A stretch of DNA of 64,000 nucleotides, taken from assembly GCA_036417435.1 (NCBI GenBank), contig CM070903.1:89363001-89427000 (forward strand), written 5' to 3'. The position numbers and the translations under genes were made by a program. This DNA comes from Inia geoffrensis. Its lineage: Eukaryota > Chordata > Mammalia > Artiodactyla > Iniidae. This document shows, piece after piece, positions 34,314-47,937 of the stretch; the first letter of the stretch is position 1; every line of letters starts with the position of its first letter. Below the pieces are notes generated by a model. The model was not told the DNA's origin, searched no databases, and worked only from the letters and a program-made list of their open reading frames with translations.

Positions 34314-35469
34314 AAATCCAATGTCAACCAAACTGATGTTCTGTTTGAATGGCATAGTGTGTTTATGAAGGGTAGAAAAGAGGGAGGGACAAAAGGGCAG
34401 ATAAAGTTGTTCCACCCACTCTTCTTGAAAAATCCATTCTCCTTTCTATCCTCTCAACTGACCCTCACTATGACCTTCTAGCACCAAACAAGAGAGAGGG
34501 AAGAGGAATAAGAGGAAGAATGAACGTGGTTAGATGCAGTTTCTCTGTGAAACCTTTCCAGATCTCAATGGGACAACATTTTAATCTCATGCCAACCCTT
34601 CCCTCTCACTGTCACTCTTTTGGGCCAGTCATTTTTAGTGTGTTGATATATGAACAGATCTGATTCGATCTCACCTCTTTGTAGGTTTAGATAAGAAGAT
34701 CATTAGAAAGATTCCCAGCTTACAATGAACAATTTAAAATGTTATGACTGTCTTCAGGCCTCTTGCTTTAGAGAATGGCAGAATGGAGTTCTGGGTCCAA
34801 GCTTTCACTTGCCACTTCAGCCAATTAACTAGCAAGTACTTACTGAATGCCTACTCTGGCCCCATGTTATAACGTTCCGACCTGACCTGGTCATGACCTT
34901 CTGGATAGCCTCACACAGTCCCTTTTCAGATGTGAATGGATCCTGGCTGGGCTCAGCTGCAAAAGCCATGCCTGAGTCCCTGGGAGGTTTGGGCCATCTC
35001 TGAGCCACTGCAGTTGTCCGTGGGGATAAGAGGTGGGGATGGTCTGTGGGGTGCAGAGGCTGTATCCATTTCGATCAGCACAGGCTTCTGAGTTTGAATG
35101 TGGGCTCAGGTAGGGCCAAGTATGCTAGCAAAATTGAGTAATTTTTAGTGCTTCTGTCAGAAATCTGGGGTCTGGAAACCTGCTCACCTGATTAGATGGC
35201 TTGGAAGCTGAGCTGTTGAAGTGCTAGAGTAATTATCTGTTACATTTGTTTCAAAATGAGCTTATATTTTAAATAATTTTCTTTTTGGATAAACTTACCT
35301 TTCTTTCTACTAAAGTGCCTGTTTTGTTCTTCCTGCTGGAGATGGTTAAAAAAAAAAAAAAAACCAATCTAATAAGTATTTAGTGTTTGATTTGAGCCCA
35401 AGGGGGAATCACTTTATACACATAGACTCTGCTTGGTCATTTAATAGTTGTGTGACCTGAACAGTTATT
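34314..35469. other. Unique sequence
   Basis: No gene recognised. A short MIR- or L2-like scrap (agtacttactgaatgcctac) lies at about 34836, and a run of about 17 A at 35347-35363. Confidence 0.4.
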
Positions 35470-35640
35470 AGCTGTTGAGCACTTTTTATGTGCCCAGGCC
35501 CTGTGCTACATGTTTTATACCCATTATCTCATAAATTTCTCATGACGGTCCTTTGCATAGATCCCGTGTTTTCTCTATGAGGAGTCTGAGGCTTAGAGGA
35601 GTGCAGTAAATACCTAAGGTCCTCTAAGTAGAGTGATGAT
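35470..35640 (-). repeat. MIR SINE remnant
   Basis: Reverse-complement MIR landmarks: tgttgagcactttttatgtg, cccaggccctgtgctacatg, acccattatctcataaat and gaggagtctgaggcttagag. A forward MIR-like scrap (gcctcagtgtcttcagatgt) follows at about 35655-35730. Confidence 0.65.
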
Positions 35641-35730
35641 GCTGTGTAGCTGAGCCTCAGTGTCTTCAGATGTGAAATGAAAGTCGTAATAGCTTCCTCC
35701 CGGGGTGCTTGCCATGAATAAATGAAGGTG

Positions 35731-35731
<1 letters not shown>

Positions 35732-35770
<39 letters not shown>
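35732..35770 (+). repeat. (CA)n microsatellite
   Basis: About 39 nt of uninterrupted AC/CA dinucleotides; a second short CA tract lies at 35813-35823. Likely polymorphic in length. Confidence 0.97.
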
Positions 35771-35771
<1 letters not shown>

Positions 35772-35823
35772 GATATACAGATATGTAAAATAAAATTATA
35801 AATTACATATATACACACACACA

Positions 35824-36534
35824 CTTATGTTTGGGTGTGTTTCTGGTATATAATGAACATTTAATAACATTATTTTAACAAGGATCCCTTTCTGCAAAAA
35901 CCAGTTTGCTTCCACGGAGGGATACGTGGTGAGAAGTAAATGAAGAAGCTTTCACTTGAGGTTTGCCAACATACTCAATGGACAGAGCTCTAGTTACTTT
36001 CCGTCCTCTCCCTGCTCAAAGTTTCCTGAAAATCATTTATGTATCCCATTAGTTAAATGAATTCTTCACTGATACGGATCTTTTGCTTTTACCTCAGGTG
36101 ATGGTGACAGGGCTTTTAACCTCTCATTCAACTTCTAGTTAGAATGAGAACCTTTTCTATCTGGGTGCCCTTCCCTGCTATGCTATGTGCTCCTCCAAGG
36201 CAGGGATTGACTCTGGTTGAGAATACCTGCCTGCCTGTGCAGATGCCCTGTTACCTGCCATCTCCTAGCGGGCTGGGCATAGTCCCTGGACACCTCCCAC
36301 AGAAAGGTCACTGGAAAATATAGTCAACCCACCAAATTCTGTTTATTGAGGAAGAAAGATCCTTGTACCCCAGGGGTCCTTCTTCTACCCTCTATTTCCT
36401 AACACTCCCCAGGCCTTAGTTCAACCTGGGATAATTCATCTCTGCTGGAAAATTTATTAGGAGTTATCTGTCAAAATGGTGAAAGATTTTCCCTAGTAGA
36501 TAGAAAGATATAGTACAAAAACCCAAGAAGTTAC
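35824..36534. other. Unique sequence
   Basis: No gene recognised. The text gtgctcctccaaggcaggga near 36188 may be an L2 tail scrap. Confidence 0.35.
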
Positions 36535-36800
36535 CACCCATATAGTATCAGTAGAGGGATAGATAAATAGACCAATGGAGCAGAATAGGGTGCAGATCAT
36601 GCCCTTCATCCCATCTATGACGTTTATATGATAAATGTGGCATTTCAAATCAGTAAAGGAAGAAGAGACTATTTTATTATACCCATTTGGAGAAAAATAA
36701 AAAGAATATTCCTTTCATATCATTGAAAACAAATTTCAGGTAGATTAAAATTCTAAACACAAAAGCTATACTGTCTTAGAAAAAGTATAGGAGAATAATT
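36535..36800 (+). repeat. Ancient L1-like ORF2 fragment
   Basis: The text gatagataaatagaccaatg then gagcagaatagggtgcag matches the conserved ORF2 stretch seen elsewhere as agatcaatggaacagg. It is strongly diverged and without defined ends. Confidence 0.45.
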
Positions 36801-39487
36801 TTATAGTCTTGAAATCATATTTGGCTATAACAATTAAAAACGGACACAGGATATACATAAATACAGAAAATAAAATTCAGTAACATTTTAGCAATGGTTA
36901 CCTCTTGTGAAGGTAATGTAAAGGACATGTAGTCATATATAACTTGGGCTACTGGAAAAACATTGAAAAGAAAAATGTTTAGAGAAAATATATTTGTATC
37001 TATCTGAAAAAATACGGTAGGATTTTTAAACATTTTTACATGCTTCTAGAAACTCCTCCCCCCATCCCTCATCTTCTGAGAAAGATTGTAACATGAGTCT
37101 GCCTTCAAAAATTGACTTTTAAAGACCCAGGATTTATTTTAGGCTGAAATAAAATGTTGACCAAAATAGTACATCCTTAGACTCCTTGTCTGACCTATAA
37201 CCACAATCATTATCTTTTTTCCTGTCCAATGACATATCACAACATTCTTTTTTGATTTGGATCTCTGCAGGTCTTTGCAGCCGGAAATTGTTTACAACTC
37301 CTGTTTAGGGCAGGAGAAAGTCAGGGTTGGAAAAAAAGTTAGAATTCATCTAGTCAGATCCCCATTCCACACTTGAATTCCCTTCACAAAATCGCCTCTT
37401 GCTCCATTAATGTGCTCATGCCAGCTACTCCGGTCTGTGTGAATGAGGCAAAGAGCACGGAGCAAAGAAACAGCAGGAAGGAGAGCTGTGGCAATCCTCA
37501 CACCCTAAAATCTCACTAAGTTTTATATGCCTCTCTACCACATAGAAAAGAAAAGTCAATTAAAGATTGCTTTATAAAAGGCCTTACTTTCTGAATGGGA
37601 CTTCTGTAAGTAATAAACTTACACACATGTTGGAACATTCACGAGAATGAATCATTCCTAAATTATCAGCTCATATTATCATATAGATGATCACTCTTGC
37701 TTTCTCTTCCAATAGTGCTATAATCTCTAATAAAGCAGTTTATACATGTTTTAAGCGAGACTACAGTACCCCAGAAAACTAACATTATATTGCTTTAATA
37801 ATAAAAATGCAAAATTATTTCAGGCAACTTTCATCGGATGCCCAAATCTCTGGATCAAGTCCCATTTAGTCCACCCTACATCTGTATGGAAAACAAGTCA
37901 GACTGAACCCTAAATATAGTATTATATGAAGTGTCCCAGGCTTGGTATATTCAAAGACCCAGATCAAATTGCTGCTTATGAAATCTGCTCCCAGTCTCTG
38001 ACTCTCTCTTCTTCCTAATCCTAAAAGCTTCTCCTATAAGAATTTGGGTCTCTAGAAAAGAAAATACGTGGAAAATAATGATCCTACCTTTGATGCATGG
38101 TGGCCATGATATGGACAATTAAAAAGAAGTTCTCTACTCTAGTGAAAAGGATGGTTAATGTAATAGTTTGGACTTAAGTGATGCAGATTGGCTCTGCGGA
38201 AAAAAGAAAAAAAAAAGAAATGAGCCTTAGGGGGGAAAACAGGCCTTCATAAATTTCATCATGCATCATGTGGTACAAAAGAGCCACTGAAATTAGAGCT
38301 TGTACAAGTGTATTATGATGATGATGTTTTCAACAAGTTCTGCCAAAGTCTTAAAACCACAAGCACTTTTAGAGTTGATAATTGCCTGGAGAGATAATCT
38401 GCTTTCTGTTCACTGAAATCTAGGTGAAGGAAAGAGGATCCTGTTCAGAGAGTTTTAATTTGCCTGAAAGCCTTAATCAGATGATGGATTTTCTTCTGTG
38501 GACCCCTCTCATAGTCTGTCAAGAAGAGCCCTGCTGCTAAATCTGAAAATGTTGGCAGACAGACACTCCTTGTTAGAAGTAAGAACAGTGGTGGGTACAC
38601 ACAAATACAGTACATAAACAATGGCTTTGCCTCAGATGGTTTCTGTTTGTTTGTTTTTTGAGGATGATGGAGGGAGATATTTGAAATCTTTTGCCAGTGC
38701 AAAACAACAGGTGTAATAATTAACTTACCCTTTTATCAAGAGAGTGTATTTGAGTAGGTCCTGCTTACTTGATATTAATATAATAAAAATTTGACTATTC
38801 AGTCCTAAATCAAGAAATAGGAATGATTTTTCAATACAAACTCTGGTTCTTGGAGAGGGAAGGAGGGAGAGAGAACATACGTGACGTTGAACAGGCTCTC
38901 TCCTGTAACATCAGAACAACTATTACCTGGGGCAATGTCTCCCACTAAGCCTCACCAATTTATCTTAGCCTATAAATGTAAGAATCCTTTACTACTCGAA
39001 ACTTGGACCAATTTCTCATTCTTGCTCAGGGATTTTGATGGTGAGCAGTGGACTACTCTGGTGCCATTAACCTTGTCTGTTGCCTGGGATGTAAAAACCA
39101 TGAGCTTACCCCTTTCATCACCTTCTTGAAGCAGAGTTGTTAACCCCATCAGCCAGGACAACCTCTTGGTTAGCTGCCTTTTTTTTCCCTGTATATCTCC
39201 TTTGGTAGTTGCCTGGTAGAAGTTGGACATTACAGAATATCACAAAAATAACACTATTTCTGGTTGAATAATTTATTTCCACCAGGTTTACCTGGCCCCT
39301 GAGAGCAGATGATTTAGTCTAGAGCTTCATAGACCCCAGGTTTCTACCCTCCTCCTGCCATAGTTTCACTTTCAGGCCATGAGAGCAGATAATTATAATA
39401 CTATGGAGTGCAGTGAATAGCCTGCTATGGGAACTCAAAGAAGGGAGCCACTATCTCTGCCTCGTTTCTTCCTTCCTGTTTTAGTGT
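36801..39487. other. Long unique stretch
   Basis: About 2.7 kb without a gene or confident repeat. A short A-rich tract lies at about 38199-38219. Minus-strand frames at 38445-38702 and 38970-39230 show no known domain. Confidence 0.35.
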
Positions 39488-39690
39488 TTCAGAGTCTTCT
39501 GAGTGCTTTTATGTGCATTATCTCATTTGTTCCTCAAAGTAGCCCTGTGAAGAGAGTAGGATATAGATTATCCCCATTCTTATAAATGAGACTTCTGAGG
39601 CTCAGAAAGGTTAAGTAGCTTTCCAGGATTACACAGCTAGTAAATTTTAGTCTTGAGAAGGAAATTTATCTCCTGCTTCCAAATTCTATC
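39488..39690 (-). repeat. MIR SINE remnant
   Basis: Reverse-complement MIR: ttttatgtgcattatctcat, ttgttcctcaaagtagccct, gaggctcagaaaggttaagt and attacacagctagtaaa. Confidence 0.78.
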
Positions 39691-40284
39691 CTCTTGAGGT
39701 CATCATGGTGAAAGTTCTAATGAAAGGCAAATCATTATTGTTCTAACATTTTGTGGCTCCGTCATATTTGAAAATAATACTTCAAATTTCTGAACTGAGT
39801 CTTTATGATCACAGATACCATCTCCAACTACTGAATTAAATAATATTTTTGATAAGTTCTCAGCCAAAAAGAGACTGAAACTTACCCTTATTGAGTTTCC
39901 TTTTTATATTTGTATAACTTAATTCCAGTTTAGATGAGAAACTAAGATTTAGGTAATGATTAGTATAGGATTAGCCAAAGAGTATAATGTAATTGCTTAC
40001 ACTACTTTGTGAAATGCAAATAGCAGATGGATCATATTTTAAACAGTCAATTATCCTGTCAGTATAATAGCAATTTTTATAAGAATTTTTTTGTTTCTGA
40101 AACATGTATTTTAATATGTATGAATAACTCTAAGGCAGCCACTTCATCCATCAAGTAAATAATGTGCACTTTAAGACAGTTCACTTAAAGTTCTAAACCA
40201 TATATTATACTGAACTCAGAGCACATTATTTCTCTTTCCTCCTATTATCAATTGTACATATAGAAAATTATTCCATCTTGAAAG
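39691..40284. other. Unique sequence
   Basis: No gene or repeat recognised. Confidence 0.4.
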
Positions 40285-40470
40285 AGGACTAAGATCATTG
40301 AGTTCTTATTTTGTACCCCAAATTTTATATACATCATCTCTTTCAATCATAAATTTTACCATTGAGAAACCGAGTTTCAGAAAAGTTAAATAACTTGCTT
40401 ATGGCCACTCAACTATTTAGTGGTAAAAATAATATTTAATCCAGGTCTTTTCTCTGCACCAAGAGAAATT
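40285..40470 (-). repeat. MIR SINE remnant
   Basis: Reverse-complement MIR: atacatcatctctttcaatc, accattgagaaaccgagttt, aaagttaaataacttgctta and atttaatccaggtctttt. Confidence 0.68.
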
Positions 40471-41729
40471 ATGGTTCATGTCTTATAAATGTACATATAA
40501 ACAAAATCATATAAAAAGTCCTCTATTTCTGGAAGGTCTAAAGGAGACATAGAAAAATGATAAAGAAGAAAACACATCATTCTGCAGAGGAAAGTTCGGT
40601 GTAAATTAACTTGAAGAGGTATTAGTGATAGATGTGGGAGGAGGTCATATGAAAAAAGTGACCTGTTGAATGATTTCCACGTGTATTTGCAAAACTGAAT
40701 AATCCATGATCTGGTGAGTGCATGATCACGCCTATAATAAGAAAGCAATTCAAATATTTTAGTCATGCTACTCATCTGATTTATATGAGCTTAGGGTGAC
40801 AGAGAAAAGCTGGCAGAATTTGAGAATGTGACCTCTAAATTGGGGAAAAACTTCTGACCAAAAATTTACATTTTTATGAGATACAGCTGTGGAAATTTCA
40901 AACTCGGAAGTTGTTATTTAAAATATTTCTTTCCTCAAATATATATGTATATAAATATTTCTGAAATATTTATATTTCTGGTTATATTTGCGTTATAACC
41001 CACACAATGTCCACACATTTCTGAAGAACCTCCCATATTGTTATATGAATTTGTAAGTAAATGATCAAAAAAGAACACTTAAAATAGGCATTCAATTATA
41101 AAATTAGTGAACTAGGTGCTAGATCCATTTCTTTTAGTTTTTTCAAGCTTTTGTTTAGATTTTATTTTTCAAAATCATAACCTTTCATACTATGTCTAAA
41201 TGAGGTTCTTCAGATTTGGTGATTGCATTTCTTACTATGTAAGTGGTGTTCAGAGGACTGAGTCTGGAGTGAATAAGGTCATTCATTATCCAAAGGATCC
41301 ATATTTGCCTCAAAACACTGGAGTTTCCCTTTGTTTCATCTTGCTATTTTATCAGTATTTTTAAAGATGCAGAACTGAAGAGGGAGTATGAAAAGTGTAT
41401 CAACAGCAAAAATGCACAAGATTACAAGTCTTGCTCAAGGGCAGAAGAGATGGCACTAGAATTCTCCTTAAGATGAATAAATCTCCTTTTCTATTCTCAT
41501 TAGCTATAAGGTTCTAAGTAACTATGTTATTATATACTGAGGTCATATGTTTGAGATCCTTGGTAATCTTTCATTAATATTAGTTAGAACAGGTTATAGG
41601 AAGGACCAGATAAGGTAACATTTCATCTTCAGATGGTTGTGCCCTTGAAAAAAATCAAGAGTTTCTGTTTTATTAGCTACCCATATGTTTCCTTCGAATA
41701 CCCATCTGTTAAATGGGTATTCATGCATT
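40471..41729. other. Unique AT-rich sequence
   Basis: No gene or named repeat. AT-rich motifs at about 40935-40985 (atatatatgtatataaatat). Confidence 0.4.
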
Positions 41730-42292
41730 TATTGATCATTCGGTAAACATTTATTGAGCACCTGCAATATTTTGCTATGTGTTGTGCTAAGAACAGGGGC
41801 AATAAGATAAAACATGGAAGGATACATACAAACAACTGATGACAAAATCCTGTGATAGGTGCCAACATAGAACCTAATAGTTAACTCGAATCTGGATATG
41901 CACAAAGGAGAGAATCATCAACCCTGTTTTGTGGAGGAGCAAGAAGATGCTCAAGGAGTTTTACAGACAGATGCTTGAACTGGGTTTGAAGAAAGAGTAG
42001 AGTTTTCAGATAGAAAAGGCACAAAAAGACCTTTTAGAAAGAAGGGAGATTATAGGCAAAGACATGGTGATGTAAAATGCTATGGGCTATCCTGGGTAAC
42101 TGCAAAGTTGTTCATTTTACCTGGAAAGAAAAAGGAGAGCGTTGGAGAAGGGGTTTGGAGAGGAAAGGATGATTAGTTCATGGGTGGGTGGAAGATCATC
42201 CTAAGGAGTTTATCCTTTATCCTGAGGACAATAGAGAGCCATTGGGAAGTTTTAGAAATGGAAAGCAAGACCAGAGTTTCGCCATGTGAAAG
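41730..42292 (-). repeat. L2 remnant
   Basis: Opens with the inverted L2 tail (aaacatttattgagcacctg, then gttgtgctaagaacagggg) and continues with inverted upstream L2 text (gaactgggtttgaagaaaga, aaggagtttatcctttatcc, aatagagagccattgggaag). Confidence 0.58.
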
Positions 42293-42659
42293 TTAATTTG
42301 GTGGGGGGGAAAACTGTGATAGGGAGATGATTCCTCAAGTTGATACGTGTTGTCAGAGCATTTAAGAGCAAATATTGCAAGTGAAATAGTATTTTACTAT
42401 CAATTTCTATTATTATTGTTCACACATATAGCAATTTTAAAGTTCAAAAATTAAGCATTATTGGCTAAAACATGTTTGAGCACACGATTAAATACCATTC
42501 CAGAAAGCACATTATGTCTACCTGTCCACCTGCCTATTCTTATCTTCACTTCAGCACTAGAAAATAAAGTGAAGATGCACTGCAGAATATGTGAACACAT
42601 GAAAAGAGAGGCAAGTGGAGGAGGTGTGTCTGATATGTGTGTCCATAGGTATGTGAGGA
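42293..42659. other. Unique sequence
   Basis: No gene or repeat recognised. Confidence 0.4.
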
Positions 42660-42850
42660 ATAGTGGTGTAGAACAGGGCTTGAGTCAGTGGAACTTTGTA
42701 ATGTGACTTTGAGAAGTTAATTGATTTCTCTGAGTTTCAGTTTGTTCATCCTTAAAATGGGGTGACTGATTCCTGCCTTGATTTTTTTATACGGTTACAT
42801 AAGAATCCATTGAGATAATGTCTCAAGTACAGAAGTGCTTAATTTATGCA
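42660..42850 (+). repeat. MIR SINE remnant
   Basis: Forward MIR: atgtgactttgagaagttaa, ttgatttctctgagtttcag, tttgttcatccttaaaatgg, ggtgactgattcctgcc and aatccattgagataatgtc. Confidence 0.66.
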
Positions 42851-43692
42851 TGCTTGCAAAACAAGGTATTCCTGAAGAATACCAATAGCAAGAGATCATA
42901 AACATTATCAGAGACTCTTTCTTCAAAATGCTTAAATACAAATACCTACTCTAGAAACTAACTTACTATCTTAGGTTTACCCCTGTCTGATCTGTTTTCC
43001 CTCTAGAAATTGATGTACAAATGTAAGAATTTTTATGACCGATGGCAAAAATTTTACCACTATGAATGTTACCATGATTATTTCTTCAAGCAACTAGGAC
43101 ATTTTCTAGGACTAGTTGCATGGAATATATACTAAGGAAGGGTGGCTGGGTCAGGGCACATGGCTTCTTTTTAATTACTTTTTTTAAAAAGGGAAATAAT
43201 TTAGTGCAGAGGAAAGAGAATTTCAGGTGGAATCATATCACTTGTTTGTTTAACTGGCTCAGGCTACGAAATCATATCCACAGGGAAAATGTAGATACAC
43301 ATATCCACTCAGTTCACCTCACTTACAAACTTTCCTTCAACATTCAATCACCAAATATTTACTTAACACATTATCAGAGGTTGCCTGGGAAGATACATTA
43401 GCAACATCAGAATTGGAACTTCAAGGCATTTGAAACTCTGGGAAACTCGAAAGCTTAGCCATTTTTTGTCCTCTCTTTATCTGTAAAGCAATTACTATGG
43501 CAGGATCATATAGAACTGACGAGAGCCCAAGAGAAGTGAACTGTTGTGCTCAAATCAGTTACCTTTGTCAAGGGCTGAATGAACTGGCTTGTCCTGTTTG
43601 AGGGAACTGAAATGAGTATCTGTAGATCTCACCATGATGAAAAAAAAAGTGTCCGCAGAATATGGAGTATTAAAAAGAATTTTATTTATCTC
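42851..43692. other. Unique sequence
   Basis: No gene recognised. It ends at the probable L1 target duplication. Confidence 0.4.
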
Positions 43693-44084
43693 CTTCATTT
43701 TATTTCATTTTAATTTTTTAAAACATCTTTATTGGAATATAATTGCTTGTACAATGGTGTGTTAGTTTCTGCTGTATAACAAAGTGAATCAGCTATACGT
43801 ATCCCCATATCCCCTCCCTCCTGCATCTCCCTCCCACCCTCACTATCCCACCCCTTTAGGTGGTCACAAAGCACTGAGCTGATCACCCTGTGCTATGAGG
43901 CTGCTTCCCACTAGCTATATATTTTACATTTGGTAGTGTATATATGTCCATGCCTATCTCTCACTTTGTCTCAGCTTACTCTTCCCCATCCCAGTGTCCT
44001 AAAGTCCATTCTCTACATATGCATCTTTATTTCTGTCCTGCCCCTAGGTTCTTCAGAACCTTTTTTTTTTTTTTTGATTCCATA

Positions 44085-47000
44085 TATATGTGTTACCATA
44101 TGGTATTTGTTTTTCTCTTTCTGACTTACTTCACTCTGTATGACAGACTCTAGGTCCATCCGCCTCACTACAGATAACTCAATTTCGTTTCTTTATATGG
44201 CTGAGTAATATTCCATTGTATATATGTGCCACATCTTCTTTACCCATTCATCTGTGGATGGACACTTAGGTTGCTTCCATGTCCTGGCTATTGTAAATAG
44301 AGCTGCAATGAACATTGAGGTGTATGACACTGTGTGAATTATGGTTTTTTCCGGGTATATGCCCAGTAGTGGGATTGCTGGGTCATATGGTAGTTCTATT
44401 TTTAGTTTTTTAAGGAACCTCCATACTGTTCTCCACAGTGGCTGTATAAATTTACATTCCCACCAACAGTGCAAGAGGTTCCCTTTTCTTCACATCCTCT
44501 CCAGCATTTATTGTAGACTTTTTGATGATGGTCATTCGGACCGGTGTGAGGTGATACCTCATTGTAGTTTTGATTTGCATTTCTCCAGTGATTAATGATG
44601 TTGATCATCCTTTCATATGTTTGTTGGCAACCTGTATATCTTCTTTAGAGAAAAGTCTATTTAGGTCTTCTGCCCATTTTTGGATTGGGTTGTTTGTTTT
44701 TTTGATATTGAGCTGCTTGTATATTTTGGAGATTAATCCTTTGTCAGTTGCTTCATTTGCAAATATTTTCTCCCATTCTGAGGGTTGTCTTTTTCTCTTG
44801 TTTATGGTTTCCTTTGAAGTGCAAAAGCTTTTAAGTTTCATTAGGTCCCACTTGTTTATTTTTGTTTTTTTATTTCCATTTCTCTAGGAGGTGGGTCAAA
44901 AAGGACCTTGCTGTCATTTATATCAGAGAGTGTTCCGCCTGTCTTGTCCTCTAAGGTTTTATAGTGTCTGGCCTTACATTTAGGTCCTTAATCCATTTTG
45001 AGTTTATTTTTGTGTATGGTGTTAGGGAGTGTTCTAATTTAATTCTTTTACATGTACCTGTCCAGTTTTCCCAGCACCACTTATTGAAGAGGCTGTCTTT
45101 TCTCCATTGTATATTCTTGCCTCCTTTATCAAAGGTAAAGTGACCATATGTGCATGCGTTTACCTCTGGGCTTTCTATCCTGTTCCATTGATCTATATTT
45201 CTTTTTTTTGTGCCAGTACCACACTGTCTTGATTATTGTAGCTTTGTAGTACAGCCTGAAGTCTGGAAGCCTGATTCCTCCAGCTCCATTTTTCTTTCTC
45301 AAGATTGCTTTGGCTCTTCAGGGTCTTTTGTGTTTCCATACAAATTGTGACATTTTTTGTTCTAGTTCTGTGAAAAATGCCATTGGTGCTTTGATTGGCA
45401 TTGCATTGAATCTGTATATTGCTTTGGGAAGTATAGTCATTTTCACAATGTTGATTCTTCCAATCCAGGAACATGGTATATCTCTCTCCATCTTTTTTTA
45501 TCTTAAATTTCTTTCATCAGTGTTTTATAGTTTTCTGCATACAGTTCTTTTGTCTCCTTAGATAGGTTTATTCCTAGGTATTTTATTCTTTATGTTGCAG
45601 TGGTAAATGGGAGTGTTTCCTTAATTTCTATGTCAGATTTTTCATCATTAGTGTATAGGAATGCAAGAGATTTCTGTGCATTAATTTTGTAGCCTGCTAC
45701 TTTACCAAATTCTTTGATTAGCTGTAGTAGTTTTCTGGTAGCATCTTTAGGATTTTCTATGTATAGTATCATGTCATCTGCAAAGAGTGACTGTTTTACT
45801 TCTTCTTTTCTTATTTGGATTCCTTTTATTTCTTTTTCTTCTCTGATTGCTGTGGCTAAAACTTCCAAAATTATGTTGAATAATAGTGGTAAGAGTGGGC
45901 AACCTGGTCTTGTTCCTGATTTTAGTGGCAATGGATTCAGTTTTTCATCATTGAGAATGATGATGTTGGCTGTGGGTTTGTCATGTATGGCCCTTATTAT
46001 GTTGATGTAAACTCCCTCTATGCCTATTTTCTGGAGGGTTTTTTATCATAAATGGTGTTGAATTTTGTCAAAAGCTTCTTCTGCAACTATTGAGATTATC
46101 ATATATTTTTTATCCTTCAATTTATTAATATGGTTTATCACATTGATTGATTTGCATATATTGAAGAATCCTTGCATTCCTGGGATAAACCCCACTTGAC
46201 CATGGTGTATGATCCTTTTAACGTGCTGTTGGTTTCTGTTTGCTAGCATTTTGTTGAGGATATTTGCATCTATGTTCATCAGTGATATTGGCCTGTAGTT
46301 TTCTTTTTTTGTGACATCTTTGTCTGGTTTTGGTATCAGGGTGATGCTGGCCTTATACAATGTGTTTGGGAGTTTCCTCCCTCTACTATATTTTGGAAGA
46401 GTTTGAGAGGGATAGGTGTTAGCTCTTCTCTAAATGTTTGATAGAATTCGCCTGTGAAGCCATCTGGTCCTGGGCTTTTGTTTGTTGGAAGATTTTTAAT
46501 CACAGTTTCAATTACAGTGCTTATGATTGGTCTGTTTATATTTTCTATCTCTTCCTGGTTCAGTCTCAGAAAGTTTTGCTTTTCTAAGAATTTGTCCATT
46601 TCTTCCAGGTTGTCCATTTTATTGTCATATAGTTGCTTATAGTAATCTCTCATGATCCTTTGTATTTCTGCAGTGTCAGTTGTTACTTCTCCTTTTTCAT
46701 TTCTAATTCTATTGACTTGAGCCTTCTCCCTGTTTTTCTTGATGAGTCTGGCTAATGGTTTCTCAATTTTGTTTATCTTGTCAAAGAACCAGTTGTTAGT
46801 TTTATTGATCTTTGCTATCATTTCCTTCATTTCTTTTTCATTTATTTCTGTTATGATCTTTATGATTTCTTTCCTTCTGCTAACTTTGGGGTTTTTTTGT
46901 TCTTCTCTCTCTAATTGCTTTAGGTGTAAGGTTAGGTTGTTTATTTGAGATTTTTCTTGTTTCTTGAGGTAGGATTGTACTGCTATAAACATCCCTCTTA

Positions 47001-47879
47001 GAATTGCTTTTGCTGCATCCCATAGGTTTTGGGTCATCATGTTTTCATTGTCATTTGTTTGTAGGTATTTTTTGATTTCCTCTTTGATTTCTTCATCAAT
47101 CTCTTGGTTATTTAATAGTGTATTGTTTAGTCTTCAGGTATTTATAATTTTTACAGTTTTTTCCTATAATTGATATCTAGTCTTATAGTGTTGTGTTTGG
47201 AAAAGATACTTGATATGATTTCAGTTTTCTTAAATTTACCAAGGCTTGATTTGTGACCCAAGATATGATCTATCCTGGAGACTGTTTCATGAGCACTTGA
47301 GAAGAAGGTGTATTCTGTTGTTTTTGGATGGAATGTCCTATAAATATCAATTAAGTCCATCTTGTTTAATGTGTCATTTAAAGCTTGTGTTTCCTTATTT
47401 ATTTTCATTTTGGATGATCTGTCCATTGGTGAAAGTGGGGTGTTAAAGTACCCTACCATGATTGTGTTACTGTTGATTTCCCCTTTTATGGCTGTTAGCA
47501 TTTCCCTCATGTATTGAGGTGTTCCTACGTTGGGTGCATAAATATTTACAATTGTTATACATCTTCTTCTTGGGTTGATCCCTTGATCATTATGTAGTGT
47601 CCTTCTTTGTCTCTTGTAATAGTCTTTATTTTAAAATCTATTTTGTCTGATATGAGAATTGCTACTCTAGCTTTCTTTTGATTTCCATTTGCATGGAATA
47701 TCTTTTTGCATCCCCTCACTTTCAGTCTGTATGTTTCCCTAGGTCTGAAGTGTGTCTCGTAGACAACATATATACCGTACTTGTTTTCGTATCCATTCAG
47801 CCAGTCTTTGTCTTTTGGTTGGAGCATTTAATCCATTTACATTTAAGGTAATTATTGATACATATGTTCCTGTTACCAT
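44085..47879 (-). pseudogene. L1 ORF2 remnant, - strand
   Basis: The ATG is at 47879-47877 (ATG GTA ACA GGA). The endonuclease region is frameshifted near 47775 and appears in frames 47827-47555 and 47510-47151. It has GYFNT where the family has GDFNT (Tyr codon at + 47448-47450) and SKHN for SDHN (Lys codon near 47196-47198). The RT N-terminal part is open at 47040-46336 with [15 protein letters not shown]. The catalytic [10 protein letters not shown] box is intact at about 45784-45773. The C-terminus has [13 protein letters not shown] near 44474. The frame breaks at a stop after YYSAI (44193). The usual final stop after HIYGI also appears lost into an A run. Confidence 0.92.
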
Positions 47880-47937
47880 TTTCTTAATTGTTTTGGGTTT
47901 GTTATTGTAGGTGTTTTCCTTCTCTTGTGTTTCCTTC

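Noticed and set aside
35732..35770. (CA)n and other simple tracts as CRISPR-like arrays
   Set aside because: They are plain microsatellites without spacers; this is mammalian DNA.
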